From Hyphomicrobiales bacterium (GTDB lineage: Bacteria; Pseudomonadota; Alphaproteobacteria; Rhizobiales; Aestuariivirgaceae), in NCBI GenBank assembly GCA_016710435.1, contig JADJVV010000001.1, positions 1,200,501 through 1,264,500 of the forward strand: DNA of 64,000 nt, given 5' to 3'. Below the pieces are notes generated by a model. It was not told where the DNA came from. It saw only the letters and a program-made list of their open reading frames with translations, and did not search any database. Position numbers and translations under genes: made by a program. Positions 34,399 through 43,293 of this stretch are shown here, in pieces (positions within the stretch are counted from its first letter, which is position 1; each line of letters starts with the position of its first letter).

Positions 34399-35304
34399 GT
34401 GAACATGATGAAGACCGGAATTCTGATGGCGGCGATGACCGCGTTGTTTCTCGCCATTGGCTATGCCCTGGGCCGGGAGACAGGCATGGTCATGGCGCTG
34501 GCTTTTGCCATAGCCACCAATGTCTTCGCCTACTGGAATGCCGACAAGATGGTGCTGCGCATGGCCGGTGCGCGGGAGGCAGGTCCATCCGATCTCCCCG
34601 AGTTTCATCGCCTCATCGGCCGTCTCGCCCGCAATGCGGGGCTGCCCATGCCGAAGGTCTATGTGATCGACTCCGGCCAGCCCAATGCCTTTGCCACGGG
34701 CCGGAACCCGGCCAATGCCGCAGTGGCCGCAACGACCGGTCTGCTCCGCACTCTCTCTCCCGATGAGATCGAAGGTGTGATGGCCCACGAACTGGCCCAC
34801 GTGAAGAACCGCGACACATTGATCATGGCCATGACGGCGACGATTTCAGGTGCCATCGCCATGCTTGCCAACTTCGGTTTTCTTTTCGGTGGCCGCGACC
34901 GCAATGCACCGGGCGGTGCCGTGGGACAGATCCTGCTGATCATCCTTGCGCCGCTTGCCGCCATGATCGTGCAGATGGCGATCAGCCGGACGCGGGAATA
35001 CGCGGCCGATCGCGGTGGCGCAGAAATTTCGGGCAAGCCCCTGGCGCTCGCCTCGGCCCTGCAGCGCATTTCCATGGCGGCGCAGGGTCTGCGCAACGAT
35101 GAGGCGGAAAACAATCCCGCCATTGCCCATCTCTACATCATCAATCCCCTTTCCGGTCTGGGTCTGGACAATCTCTTCTCGACGCACCCGGCCACGGAAT
35201 CGCGCATTGCCGCCCTTCAGGCCATGTCGCGGGAATCGGGCTTTTCAGCCGCGCTTGCCCGTGCGCCCGCCGAGCCGGAAGTCCGGCGCGGTCCCTGGGG
35301 ATAA
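34399..35304 (+). CDS. htpX: zinc metalloprotease HtpX
   Basis: Membrane protease (M48) that degrades misfolded membrane proteins under stress. The 301-residue protein has N-terminal spans, the metal motif HELAH at 130-134, a second pair of hydrophobic spans near 145-165 and 175-190, and the third zinc ligand in REYAADRGGAEISGKPL. GTG at 34399 has AGAGG eight bases upstream; two ATGs follow at 34405 and 34408. In Rhizobiales htpX is normally close to rsmB; that gene is absent here. Confidence 0.94.
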   Translation: MNMMKTGILMAAMTALFLAIGYALGRETGMVMALAFAIATNVFAYWNADKMVLRMAGAREAGPSDLPEFHRLIGRLARNAGLPMPKVYVIDSGQPNAFATGRNPANAAVAATTGLLRTLSPDEIEGVMAHELAHVKNRDTLIMAMTATISGAIAMLANFGFLFGGRDRNAPGGAVGQILLIILAPLAAMIVQMAISRTREYAADRGGAEISGKPLALASALQRISMAAQGLRNDEAENNPAIAHLYIINPLSGLGLDNLFSTHPATESRIAALQAMSRESGFSAALARAPAEPEVRRGPWG

Positions 35305-35336
35305 CGTGACGCCGGCGTCCAGCCGTTAGCATTTCA

Positions 35337-35344
35337 TTAACCAT
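35337..35344 (+). promoter_or_regulatory. CtrA-type half site TTAACCAT
   Basis: One TTAACCAT motif, the CtrA half-site described in Caulobacter and relatives, 43 bases before the heparinase-like gene start. A single 8-base match may be chance. Confidence 0.3.
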
Positions 35345-35386
35345 CTGGTCGGAAGCTTGCCTCCATTCCGCACGCAAGATTGGATC

Positions 35387-36880
35387 ATGGCTGACCGCGT
35401 CACATCGCTGTTCAGGACGGTATTGCATCCCGTCCTGTCGACCTTGCGCCTTCACGCAGGACGTGAGCGCTTGCCCGTCTCGCTGCACCATGCCGTTCCC
35501 GCCGTCCAGCTGAGCGGAGTCATCCTCGCGCGTCCCACTTCAGCCAGCACGTGCGTCGCCGAAGCCATGTATGGCGGTGTCTATGCCTTCGCCGGCACCA
35601 GTATCACCGCACTGCCAGACACGGTCTTCTCTTCTGCATCTGCCTCAGCCTCCGCGGCCTGGAAGGCGGAACTGCGGCGGATGGATTGGCTGGCGAGCTT
35701 CCGCGCCAGCGCCCGGCCGCTCCATGGCTTGCTGGCATTGCGACTTCTTGCAGGATGGATGAAGCAGCCCCCGCCGCGCCAAAGCCGCGCCGGCCAGATC
35801 GCAACGCTGTTCAACCTCGCGGTGGATGCACCGGCCATTGCAGCCGCACAGAGCCCCGCTGCCGTTGCCCTTGCTGCCGCAGCCATCTTGCGGGCGCAGG
35901 TCCCGGTATTGCGCATGAGACCGGCAACGCCTGCTGAAGCCTTCGCCCGCGCGATGGCCCTTCTCGCGGCCCACCTCTCAACCCGCAGCAGTGACACCCA
36001 CCGCCTTCGGATCATCACCGAGCTTGCGGAGGCCCTTGACGCATTGCTGCACAATGACGGCAGCCTGCGCAACGGCACCATCGACGACCTTGTGCAGTTG
36101 CAGGGCGAACTGGCAGCGGTGATGGAGGGGTTGGAACGGGCCGAGGACATCATCAGCCCGCAGCTTCTGTCCCTGCGCAACAGGATCAACGCCTATCTCT
36201 CAATGTTGAGCCGGACAGACGGCACTTTGGCCTTTGCAGAAGCCGCTGGCCTGAGAAGTCATGTCTCCCTGCATGCGCTGCGCGAGAGCGCGCTTGCCGC
36301 GGACGCAGGCCATGCCCGGCTGGTGGGGACGCAAACCCTGGCATTCCTCGCACTCTCCTCGCCCGGGCAGTCCGTGCCCCTGCGGATGGAAGTGACCGAC
36401 GCGGGACGCCCTCTCCTCTGGCTGGAACAGGTCCAGGGTACGGGAGCAATGGACGGTCTGTCGTCCACTCTCATCTGCGCGGCAGGAGGATCGCTGGCCG
36501 AGGTGCAGGGACCTGTGGGCGAAGGCCAGCGCCAGCATCTTGCGATCTTCCTGTCGGGCGATGGCAGCGACCTGCGAGTCGAAGACGTTTCGCCGGGGCA
36601 TGCTGCCGTCTCCTATCTCCTGCATGTACCCGAACAGACAAAACTTTCGACCACACATCACGGGACGGCAGCGATGATCGTTCCCGCGTCAGGTGCGGCC
36701 TGGCAGCTTCTGGTGCGCGCGGGGAGCGTGGAACTGGAATCTGGTTGCTTGCGCATTGTTGCAGAGGCCGGCAATCCCAATCCCTTGAACTTTGCCCTGA
36801 AGCGCGTGTCGCGGCAGGACCGTCCCGCAAGACCGGGAAAGCAGCGCGGACGGGAAAATGCCGCACCTCGCCTTCTCTGA
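35387..36880 (+). CDS. divergent heparinase II/III-like protein
   Basis: A 497-residue protein in the place where Rhizobiales usually keep a heparinase II/III-family gene, directly before purH. The N-terminal region (MYGGVYAFAGTSITALP, ELRRMDWLASFRAS) and the helical middle (LHNDGSLRNGTIDDLVQLQGEL, LRNRINAYLSMLSRTDGTLAFAEAAG) line up with the toroid part of that family. The catalytic half is poorly conserved: I see DAGRPLLWLEQVQGTGAMDG where relatives have a His-Ala-Gly segment, so activity is doubtful. Composition is alanine-rich. ATG at 35387 is the likely start. Confidence 0.65.
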   Translation: MADRVTSLFRTVLHPVLSTLRLHAGRERLPVSLHHAVPAVQLSGVILARPTSASTCVAEAMYGGVYAFAGTSITALPDTVFSSASASASAAWKAELRRMDWLASFRASARPLHGLLALRLLAGWMKQPPPRQSRAGQIATLFNLAVDAPAIAAAQSPAAVALAAAAILRAQVPVLRMRPATPAEAFARAMALLAAHLSTRSSDTHRLRIITELAEALDALLHNDGSLRNGTIDDLVQLQGELAAVMEGLERAEDIISPQLLSLRNRINAYLSMLSRTDGTLAFAEAAGLRSHVSLHALRESALAADAGHARLVGTQTLAFLALSSPGQSVPLRMEVTDAGRPLLWLEQVQGTGAMDGLSSTLICAAGGSLAEVQGPVGEGQRQHLAIFLSGDGSDLRVEDVSPGHAAVSYLLHVPEQTKLSTTHHGTAAMIVPASGAAWQLLVRAGSVELESGCLRIVAEAGNPNPLNFALKRVSRQDRPARPGKQRGRENAAPRLL

Positions 36881-36925
36881 AATTAGCGGTTCCGGTGACG
36901 GACGGCATTGGCTAAGAGGCGCGCC

Positions 36926-38518
36926 ATGACGTCCGAAGCTCTCCGCCCCGTTGTCCGTGCCCTGCTGTCGGTTTCCGACAAGACGGGCCTCGTCGCCTTT
37001 GCGAAGGCACTTTCTGCCCGCGGCATTGAACTGCTGTCGACGGGCGGAACGGCAAAACTCCTGCGCGGCGAAGGACTGGCCGTGCGCGATGTCTCGGACG
37101 TGACGGGCTTTCCGGAAATCATGGACGGGCGCGTGAAGACCCTGCATCCCTCCATCCACGGCGGACTGCTCAGCGTGCGCGGCAATGCGGTGCACGAAAA
37201 GGCCCAGGCCGACAACAACATCCGCAACATCGATCTCCTCGTCGTCAATCTCTATCCCTTCGAGGAGACGGTTGCCCGCCGCGCGTCCGATGAGGACACG
37301 ATTGAAAATATCGACGTGGGCGGACCGGCCATGATCCGGGCCGCCGCTAAAAATCACGAGAGCGTGGCCGTGGTCGTGGACCCGTCTGACTACGCCGCGG
37401 TTCTGGACGATCTCGCAGCCCATGACGGCGCCACCACATCGGCGCTGCGCACCTCTCTCGCGGCCAAGGCCTTTGCCCGCACCGCAAGTTACGACGCGGC
37501 CATTGCCGCGTGGTTCCAGGCGCGCGCGGACGAACAGTTTCCACCCCGCATCATCCTTGCCGGACAGCGGGCGCTGGCCTTGCGCTACGGTGAGAATCCC
37601 CACCAGCACGCCGCCGTCTATCGCAACGCCGACGGCCGCATGGGACTCTTGGATGCACGCCAGGTGCAGGGCAAGGAACTCTCCTACAACAACATCAACG
37701 ATGCCGATGCGGCACTCGAATGCGTCGCTGAATTCAGCACCGGCGCGCCCGCCTGTGTCATCGTCAAGCACGCCAACCCCTGTGGCGTTGCGACGGGCCT
37801 CTCGTTGGCCGACGCCTACGGCAAGGCACTGGCCTGCGACCCGGTGAGCGCCTTCGGCGGCATCATCGCCTTGAACCAGCCGCTGGATGCGGAGACGGCG
37901 CGCGCCATCAGCGCCATCTTCACGGAAGTGATCCTTGCTCCCGGCGCTTCGGACGAGGCGCTCTCGATCATCGCCGCAAAGAAGAACCTCAGGCTCCTGC
38001 TCTTGCCGCGACTGCCTGATCCAAAGCTCGCGACCCGCAGCGTGAAGACGATTGCCGGCGGACTGCTGGTCCAGACGCGCGATGCAACGGGACTGGCGGA
38101 AATCACGACCCGCATCGTCACCAGGCGCGCGCCGACAGCACAGGAGATGGCTGACCTCCAGTTCGCCTGGCTGGTGGCCAAGCATGTGAAATCCAACGCC
38201 ATCGTCTTTGCCCGTGATGGCGCCACCGTGGGAATTGGCGCTGGCCAGATGTCGCGGATCGATTCCACCCGGATCGCCGTCAGCAAATCGCTGGATGCCG
38301 CACGCCATGCCGGCGGTGATGTGCCCCTGGTGAAGGGCGCGGTTCTGGCGTCCGATGCGTTCTTACCCTTCGCCGACGGTGTCGAAGCTGCTGCTGATGC
38401 CGGCGCCACCGCCATCATCCAGCCCGGCGGCTCCATCAAGGACGACGACGTCATCAAGGCCGCCGACGACCGCGGGCTGGCAATGATCTTCACAGGTCAG
38501 CGGCACTTCCGCCACTGA
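36926..38518 (+). CDS. purH: bifunctional AICAR transformylase/IMP cyclohydrolase
   Basis: Last two steps of IMP synthesis. The 530-residue protein has an N-terminal MGS-like cyclohydrolase domain (ALLSVSDKTGLV, LLSTGGTAKLL, DVTGFPEIMDGRVKTLHP at residues 60-80) and a C-terminal AICARFT domain with RYGENPHQHAAVY, KHANPCGVATG and the SDAFLPFADGVEAAADAGATAIIQPGGS segment. ATG at 36926 follows AAGAGGC. It is typical of Rhizobiales that a heparinase-like gene precedes it. Confidence 0.97.
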   Translation: MTSEALRPVVRALLSVSDKTGLVAFAKALSARGIELLSTGGTAKLLRGEGLAVRDVSDVTGFPEIMDGRVKTLHPSIHGGLLSVRGNAVHEKAQADNNIRNIDLLVVNLYPFEETVARRASDEDTIENIDVGGPAMIRAAAKNHESVAVVVDPSDYAAVLDDLAAHDGATTSALRTSLAAKAFARTASYDAAIAAWFQARADEQFPPRIILAGQRALALRYGENPHQHAAVYRNADGRMGLLDARQVQGKELSYNNINDADAALECVAEFSTGAPACVIVKHANPCGVATGLSLADAYGKALACDPVSAFGGIIALNQPLDAETARAISAIFTEVILAPGASDEALSIIAAKKNLRLLLLPRLPDPKLATRSVKTIAGGLLVQTRDATGLAEITTRIVTRRAPTAQEMADLQFAWLVAKHVKSNAIVFARDGATVGIGAGQMSRIDSTRIAVSKSLDAARHAGGDVPLVKGAVLASDAFLPFADGVEAAADAGATAIIQPGGSIKDDDVIKAADDRGLAMIFTGQRHFRH

Positions 38519-38574
38519 CTGCTTGAATTCATCGCGCCACGGGCCACATGTCCTTTGCTCAACCGGAGGACAAC

Positions 38575-38895
38575 ATGCTCGTCACCACCACCAATACCGT
38601 CGAAGGCAATCGCATTGTCGAATACAAGGGGCTCGTCGCCGGTGAGGCGATCCTCGGCGCCAACCTGTTCCGGGATCTCTTCGCTTCCATCCGCGATATC
38701 GTCGGCGGCCGTTCCGGCTCCTATGAAAAGGTGCTGAACGATGCCCGCCAGACGGCAGTGGCGGAGATGACGGACAAGGCCGCCCGGCTTGGCGCCAACG
38801 CGGTGATTGGCGTCGACATTGATTACGAGACGGTGGGGACAAACGGTTCGATGCTGATGGTGACGGCCTGTGGCACGGCGGTGAGGATCGAATAG
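38575..38895 (+). CDS. ybjQ: YbjQ/DUF74 family protein
   Basis: A 106-residue member of the YbjQ family, forming pentamer-like domains: MLVTTTNTVEGNRIVEYKGLVAGEAILGANLFRD, SYEKVLNDARQTAVAEM and LGANAVIGVDIDYETVG. The name 'heavy-metal binding' is used for relatives, but no metal site is proven. ATG at 38575 has GGAGG in CCGGAGGACAAC, a strong ribosome site; the nine codons upstream are unlikely. Confidence 0.9.
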   Translation: MLVTTTNTVEGNRIVEYKGLVAGEAILGANLFRDLFASIRDIVGGRSGSYEKVLNDARQTAVAEMTDKAARLGANAVIGVDIDYETVGTNGSMLMVTACGTAVRIE

Positions 38896-39004
38896 AGGCG
38901 GCCGCACCTCACCAAGACAGGAGCGTAACATGCCGGGGCAGAGGACAGTCGGCCACGGCCCGGATTTAACCCGGTCCGATGGACAATGATGTCTGAAGAG
39001 AAAA

Positions 39005-39079
39005 TGGAGCGGGCGACGCGAATCGAACGCGCGACCCTAACCTTGGCAAGGTTATGCTCTACCCCTGAGCTACGCCCGC
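39005..39079 (-). tRNA. tRNA-Gly (anticodon GCC)
   Basis: 75 bases with encoded CCA. Acceptor GCGGGCG/CGCCCGC pairs, the anticodon arm AACCT-T-GCC-A-AGGTT gives GCC, and the T loop is GTTCGATTC. Oriented minus, between ybjQ and the YbaK-like gene. Confidence 0.95.
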
Positions 39080-39190
39080 TTAGCGGCCCGATGCGACGGT
39101 TGATATGCATCCGGCGGGGCGTCTTATTGCCTAAGCCGACTGCAAATGCAATAGCGTCGTTTGCAATTGTTATCAGAAGGATTTTTGCAA

Positions 39191-39694
39191 ATGCCTGCAA
39201 CGCGCCAAGAGCTTTTCGACATGTTGGCGGGGCTCGGCATTGCCGTGAAAACGGCGGAACACGATCCTGTCTTCACCGTGGAAGAAGCCAAGAATGTGCA
39301 TGACGATATTCCTGGCGGCCATTGCAAAAACCTGTTCTGCAAGGACGAAAAGGGCGTGCTTTGGTTGATCGTGGCGCTGGAAGACTCGGTCATTAACCTG
39401 AAGGCCGCTCCCGCCAAGATCGGATCGAAGCGTCTGACCTTTGGGAAGCCGGACCTGTTGATGGAAGTCCTGGGCGTTGAACCGGGATCCGTGACGCCCT
39501 TCGGCCTCATCAACGACAAGTCTGTCCGCACCAACGTCATTCTGGACGAGCGGATGATGCAGGAGGCGCAACTCAACTTCCATCCCCTGCAGAATGCCGC
39601 CACCACAACCATTTCATCTGCCGACCTGGTGACGTTCATCAAGGCCTGCGGCCATCACCCGCGCGTGGTCCCCGTCAGTGATCCCTTGCCGTAA
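39191..39694 (+). CDS. proX: prolyl-tRNA editing (YbaK/ProX) domain protein
   Basis: Free-standing aminoacyl-tRNA editing domain, 167 residues, that hydrolyses mischarged tRNA-Pro (Ala-tRNA-Pro in the ProXp-ala type). Family marks are DPVFTVEEAKNVHDDIPGGHCKNLFCKDEKGVLWLI, with Lys in the KNLF motif, and FGLINDKSVRTNVILDERMM. ATG at 39191 follows AAGGATTTTTGCAA. The tRNA specificity is not proven. Confidence 0.9.
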   Translation: MPATRQELFDMLAGLGIAVKTAEHDPVFTVEEAKNVHDDIPGGHCKNLFCKDEKGVLWLIVALEDSVINLKAAPAKIGSKRLTFGKPDLLMEVLGVEPGSVTPFGLINDKSVRTNVILDERMMQEAQLNFHPLQNAATTTISSADLVTFIKACGHHPRVVPVSDPLP

Positions 39695-39739
39695 CCGCTG
39701 AAACCTCCCAAATAACGGCCACAAACACCGGAAATATTC

Positions 39740-40651
39740 ATGAGCATGATCCTCGATTCAGCCGCAACGGGCGCACCCGCCGCCATGATACTCGACGCGA
39801 CAGACGCTTCCTTTCCCAAGGACGTGATAGATGCATCGCGCGAAGTGCCCGTCATCGTTGATTTCTGGGCACCCTGGTGCGGTCCCTGCAAGCAACTCGG
39901 CCCCATGATCGAGAAGGTGGTACGCGAGAACAATGGCAAGGTGAGGCTCGTCAAGGTCAACATCGACGAGAATCCTGCCTATGCCGGACAGTTGCGGGTG
40001 CAATCCATTCCGGCTGTTTTTGCCTTTGTTGATGGCCGTCCCGTGGATGGCTTCATGGGAGCCCTGCCCGAATCGCAGATCCGTCAGTTCGTTGCGCGCC
40101 TGACGAAGATGGGCGGCCTGGCAGAACAGATCGCTTCGGCCCTGGCCATGGCACGCGCCGCGGTGGCACAGAAGGATTACGAGGCCGCCCTCGATATCAC
40201 GGGCCAGATCCTGACGGCTGACCAGACCCAGAGCGAGGCCTATGCCTTGCAGGCCCAAGCTGCGATGGAATCAGGTCAGATCGAGGCGGCACAGCACACG
40301 CTGGACGCCGTGCCAGCCGACAAGGCCAACGATCCGCTGATCGTCAGCGCCCGCGCCGCCCTCGATCTCCTGCTCAATCCTGTGGATACGAGCGGCCTTG
40401 CCAGGCTGGAACAGGCCATCGCAACCGATCCCAACAACTTCGAGGCCCGCCTCGAATTGGCAACTCTGCTCAACGGCACGGGCAATCGCGCCGAGGCGAC
40501 CGATCATCTGATTTACGTCATTCGCAAGGACCGCGCCTGGGACGACGGCGCGGCCCGCAAGCAGCTTGTGCAGTTCTTTGAAGCCTGGGGTCCGCAGGAT
40601 GCCGCAACGCTTCAGGGACGCCGCAAGCTGTCGTCTGTCCTGTTCTCGTAA
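39740..40651 (+). CDS. ybbN: YbbN-type thioredoxin with tetratricopeptide tail
   Basis: A 303-residue protein: N-terminal thioredoxin domain with VDFWAPWCGPCKQLGP (WCGPC), cis-Pro loop SIPAVFAF, and a helical TPR-like C-terminus (DYEAALDITGQILTADQTQSEAYALQAQ, about 130-300). This fits the co-chaperone YbbN (CnoX), which links redox control to chaperones. ATG at 39740; ATG at 39746 is the alternative. It heads a run of genes: ybbN, Lon-substrate-binding domain, Trm112, DUF971. Confidence 0.92.
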   Translation: MSMILDSAATGAPAAMILDATDASFPKDVIDASREVPVIVDFWAPWCGPCKQLGPMIEKVVRENNGKVRLVKVNIDENPAYAGQLRVQSIPAVFAFVDGRPVDGFMGALPESQIRQFVARLTKMGGLAEQIASALAMARAAVAQKDYEAALDITGQILTADQTQSEAYALQAQAAMESGQIEAAQHTLDAVPADKANDPLIVSARAALDLLLNPVDTSGLARLEQAIATDPNNFEARLELATLLNGTGNRAEATDHLIYVIRKDRAWDDGAARKQLVQFFEAWGPQDAATLQGRRKLSSVLFS

Positions 40652-40669
40652 GGTGGAAGGAGACGTGCC

Positions 40670-41320
40670 GTGCCGCGCTACACGTCGATCAGTGAACTGC
40701 CTCCGGTCATTCCCGTGTTCCCGCTTTCGGGAGCCCTTCTGCTGCCACGCACGGATCTGCCGCTGAATATTTTCGAGCCGCGATACCTTGCCATGGTCGA
40801 ACATGCGATGTCCGGCAACCATCTGATCGGCATGATCCAGCCCCTTCCCGGTGATACGGGCGAAACGCCAGCTCTTTCGCAGGTGGGCTGTCTTGGCCGC
40901 ATCACTTCCTATTCGGAGGCGGAAGACGATCGCTTCCTCATTTCGCTGACGGGCGTCTGCCGCTTCACCATCAGGAACGAACTGGATGTGACAACGCCCT
41001 TCCGCCAGGTTGAAGCCGACTATTCCGGCTTCGCTGCAGACCTGGTGAGCGAGAACAATGCGCGTGCCGTCAACCGCGCGGCCGTCATTCGCGCCTTCCG
41101 CCAATACCTCGAAGCCAACAACATGAGCGCCAACTGGAGCGAGGTTGAGCAGATACCGACCGAGCTGCTGGTCAACACCCTGTCTCAGCTGGCGCCCTAT
41201 CCCGCTCCGGAGAAACAAGCCCTGCTGGAAGCCAATGACTTGCAGGCGCGTGCCGACATGCTGATCGCGCTCACGGAACTTGCATTGACCGGCGGTGCCA
41301 AGGGGGCGCGCCTGCAATGA
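40670..41320 (+). CDS. LON N-terminal substrate-binding domain protein
   Basis: A 216-residue stand-alone copy of the Lon protease N-terminal domain, without ATPase or peptidase. Marks are LPPVIPVFPLSGALLLPRTDLPLNIFEPRYLAMVEHAM, GCLGRITSYSEAEDDRFLISLTGVCRF. The role of the stand-alone domain is unknown; it may bind unfolded proteins. Start is GTG at 40670 with AAGGAG ahead. Its TGA overlaps the next ATG (ATGA at 41317). Confidence 0.92.
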   Translation: MPRYTSISELPPVIPVFPLSGALLLPRTDLPLNIFEPRYLAMVEHAMSGNHLIGMIQPLPGDTGETPALSQVGCLGRITSYSEAEDDRFLISLTGVCRFTIRNELDVTTPFRQVEADYSGFAADLVSENNARAVNRAAVIRAFRQYLEANNMSANWSEVEQIPTELLVNTLSQLAPYPAPEKQALLEANDLQARADMLIALTELALTGGAKGARLQ

Positions 41321-41499
41321 CCGGCGTTCCCGATCCCAAGCTGCTCGAACGCCTGGTCTGCCCTGTGACCAAGACCCGGCTCGTCTATGATGCGGAGCGG
41401 CAGGAACTTGTCTCGCGCGCAGCCGGGCTCGCTTATCCAATCCGCGATGGCATTCCCATCATGCTTGCCGAGGAAGCCCGTGAGCTCAACCGTGACTAG
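41317..41499 (+). CDS. Trm112 family protein
   Basis: A 60-residue Trm112/UPF0434 protein: DPKLLERLVCPVTKTRLVYD, then AGLAYPIRDGIPIMLAEEAREL. Bacterial members are small zinc-fold-like partners of methyltransferases. Only one Cys is visible here (Cys 15), so a full metal site is lacking, as in many bacterial members. Overlaps the previous gene by ATGA and the next by 20 bases. Confidence 0.9.
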   Translation: MTGVPDPKLLERLVCPVTKTRLVYDAERQELVSRAAGLAYPIRDGIPIMLAEEARELNRD

Positions 41500-41848
41500 C
41501 GCCTGGCCCACCGATATCCGTGTCCAGCAGGGCGGAACGGAATTGCACGTCGCATTCGACAGCGGCGAGCAGGGAACAATCACGGCCGAATTGTTGCGCG
41601 TCGAAAGTCCCAGCGCGGAAGTGAAGGGTCATGGCCCCGGCCAGGAGCAACTGGTCTGGGGCAAGAGCAAGGTGAAGATCGGCAAGGTCGAAGCTGTTGG
41701 CAACTATGCCCTCCGCCTCATTTTTGACGATGGGCATTCCACCGGCATCTACACCTGGCCCTACCTGATGAAACTGATGCGTGAAGGCGATGCCTTGATT
41801 GCGGCGTATGACAAGAAGGTCAAGGCAGCAGGACTTTCCCGCGCCTAG
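41480..41848 (+). CDS. DUF971 family protein
   Basis: A 122-residue protein with one DUF971 domain: WPTDIRVQQGGTELHVAFDSGE, AELLRVESPSAEVKGHGPGQEQ, VEAVGNYALRLIFDDGHSTGIYTWPYL. In some proteins this domain is fused to gamma-butyrobetaine hydroxylases; the lone domain has been linked to iron-sulfur targeting. GTG at 41480 follows GAGGAAGCCC, so it is preferred over GTG at 41492. It overlaps the Trm112 gene by 20 bases and ends three bases from the stop of the ubiH-like gene. Confidence 0.88.
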   Translation: MSSTVTSAWPTDIRVQQGGTELHVAFDSGEQGTITAELLRVESPSAEVKGHGPGQEQLVWGKSKVKIGKVEAVGNYALRLIFDDGHSTGIYTWPYLMKLMREGDALIAAYDKKVKAAGLSRA

Positions 41849-41851
41849 ACC

Positions 41852-43096
41852 TCACATGCCCCGCATGAGGCGCGGCAGTGTACCGCTCATGCCCGCAGCC
41901 TCTTCCATCAGTGCGGCCTTGACCCTCGGCATCTTGTCGACAAGTTTGAGGCCCGCCTTTCGGAGTTGTGACAGCACGGGCCAGTCGTTGACGAAGAGGG
42001 CGTTCATGCCTTCCATTGCGGCAATCGTGGAAGCGATGTCGAACCGCCGCCATTGGGCATAGCGCTCAAGCACATTGACTGAGCCAATATCCTCTCCGCG
42101 CAGGAGCGCTTCACTCACGCAATCGGCCAGTGCCGCAACATCCTTGAATCCGAGATTGAGACCAAGTCCTGCGAGGGGATGAATGATATGCGCCGCATCA
42201 CCGATCAGGGCCGTACGCGGCCCGGTGATGGCGCGCGCCACCTGCCGCCGCAGCGGATAAGCTTGGCGGCTGCCTTCCAATGCAATGCGTCCCAGATGAG
42301 GGCCGGCCTTCGCGTTCAGTTCAACTTCAAAGGCTTTGTCATCAAGATTCATCAGGCGCGCCGCCTCATCGGGCGACGTGCCCCACACGATGGATGAGCG
42401 ATTTCCCGGCAGGGGAAGGAATGCAATGACACCTGTGGCGGAGAAGTGTTCCTCCGCTCGATGACCATGGGGCAACGCGTGGGAAATGGAGAACGTCAGT
42501 GCGACCTGATGGTCATCATGCCCCTCTACCGCAATGCCGAGAGTCTTGCGGACATAGGAGTTTCGCCCGTCGGCCCCGATTAGCAGGGGCGCCCTCAGGC
42601 TCGTGCCATCGGCGAGGGAGACGCGCACGCCGCCCGGTTCCTGGGTGATGGTAGTCACGGTCACGCCACCCTGGATGACAACGCCGGGTGAACGCTCGAC
42701 CGCCGCCATGAGCGCGGACGCGATCCAGCGGTTTTCCGTGATGACCGCTGCGGCGGCACCTTCAGCGGCGGCAAAGGACAAATAGGCAGGGCGGGCATCC
42801 AGCGCGCCCGTTCCGTCCGTGACGATGATCTCTCGCATTTCGGCCACGTGATCGCGCAAGTCGTCCCAGCAGCCCAATCCCTTGAAGACATTCTGCGTAG
42901 CCCGCGTCAGGGCGGACCCCCGCGTGTCGTTTCCGGCGGCGGCAAAGGAACGGGGGTCGCGGGCGTCGAGCACGAGGACCCGCGCAGCAGGTGCTGCCTG
43001 CCGGCCTGCCAGAGCCAGCGCCATTGCAAGCCCATTGGGTCCGCCGCCCACGATGATGGCGTCAAAGTCAGGGTAAGAAAGAGAGGTGGCCGTCAT
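41852..43096 (-). CDS. ubiH: UbiH/Coq6-type FAD monooxygenase, ubiquinone hydroxylase
   Basis: Flavin hydroxylase predicted to act on the quinone ring in ubiquinone synthesis. The 414-residue protein has the FAD loop IIVGGGPNGLAMALALAG, the DG motif LLIGADGRNSYVRK, and the family-typical ALIGDAAHIIHPLAGLGLNLGFKDVAALAD near residue 285. Which ring position it uses cannot be told, and UbiF or UbiI-type names are possible. It is divergent from glnK across 197 bases. Confidence 0.88.
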   Translation of the reverse strand: MTATSLSYPDFDAIIVGGGPNGLAMALALAGRQAAPAARVLVLDARDPRSFAAAGNDTRGSALTRATQNVFKGLGCWDDLRDHVAEMREIIVTDGTGALDARPAYLSFAAAEGAAAAVITENRWIASALMAAVERSPGVVIQGGVTVTTITQEPGGVRVSLADGTSLRAPLLIGADGRNSYVRKTLGIAVEGHDDHQVALTFSISHALPHGHRAEEHFSATGVIAFLPLPGNRSSIVWGTSPDEAARLMNLDDKAFEVELNAKAGPHLGRIALEGSRQAYPLRRQVARAITGPRTALIGDAAHIIHPLAGLGLNLGFKDVAALADCVSEALLRGEDIGSVNVLERYAQWRRFDIASTIAAMEGMNALFVNDWPVLSQLRKAGLKLVDKMPRVKAALMEEAAGMSGTLPRLMRGM

Positions 43097-43226
43097 GAGC
43101 AGAAGTCCTGATTAAGAATGCATCACGCAATTCGTACTGATTACAATTTAGGCAATCTCTTGGTGGGGTTGAAAATTCAGATTCGAGAAAAACTGGAATT
43201 TCAATGGCTTGTACTCCTTCGTGATC

Positions 43227-43242
43227 TGGCACGACTCTTGAG
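43227..43242 (+). promoter_or_regulatory. possible sigma-54 promoter for glnK-amtB
   Basis: TGGCACG at 43227-43233, then four bases, then TTGAG at 43238-43242, so GG and the second element have the correct spacing (GG, ten bases, GA). The -24 element is perfect, while the -12 element has TTGA instead of TTGC. It lies 51 bases before the glnK ATG. NtrC-type sites are not obvious in the rest of the 43097-43293 gap. Confidence 0.5.
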
Positions 43243-43293
43243 TTGCGGAGTCCGGTCAACAGCAGGGGCATACCCGGAAAGGGCTTTCGTCAC

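Noticed and set aside
38930..38989. A 19-residue open frame with an AGGAG ribosome site between ybjQ and tRNA-Gly
   Set aside because: Too short to judge, no known motif, and no sign of conservation can be checked here.
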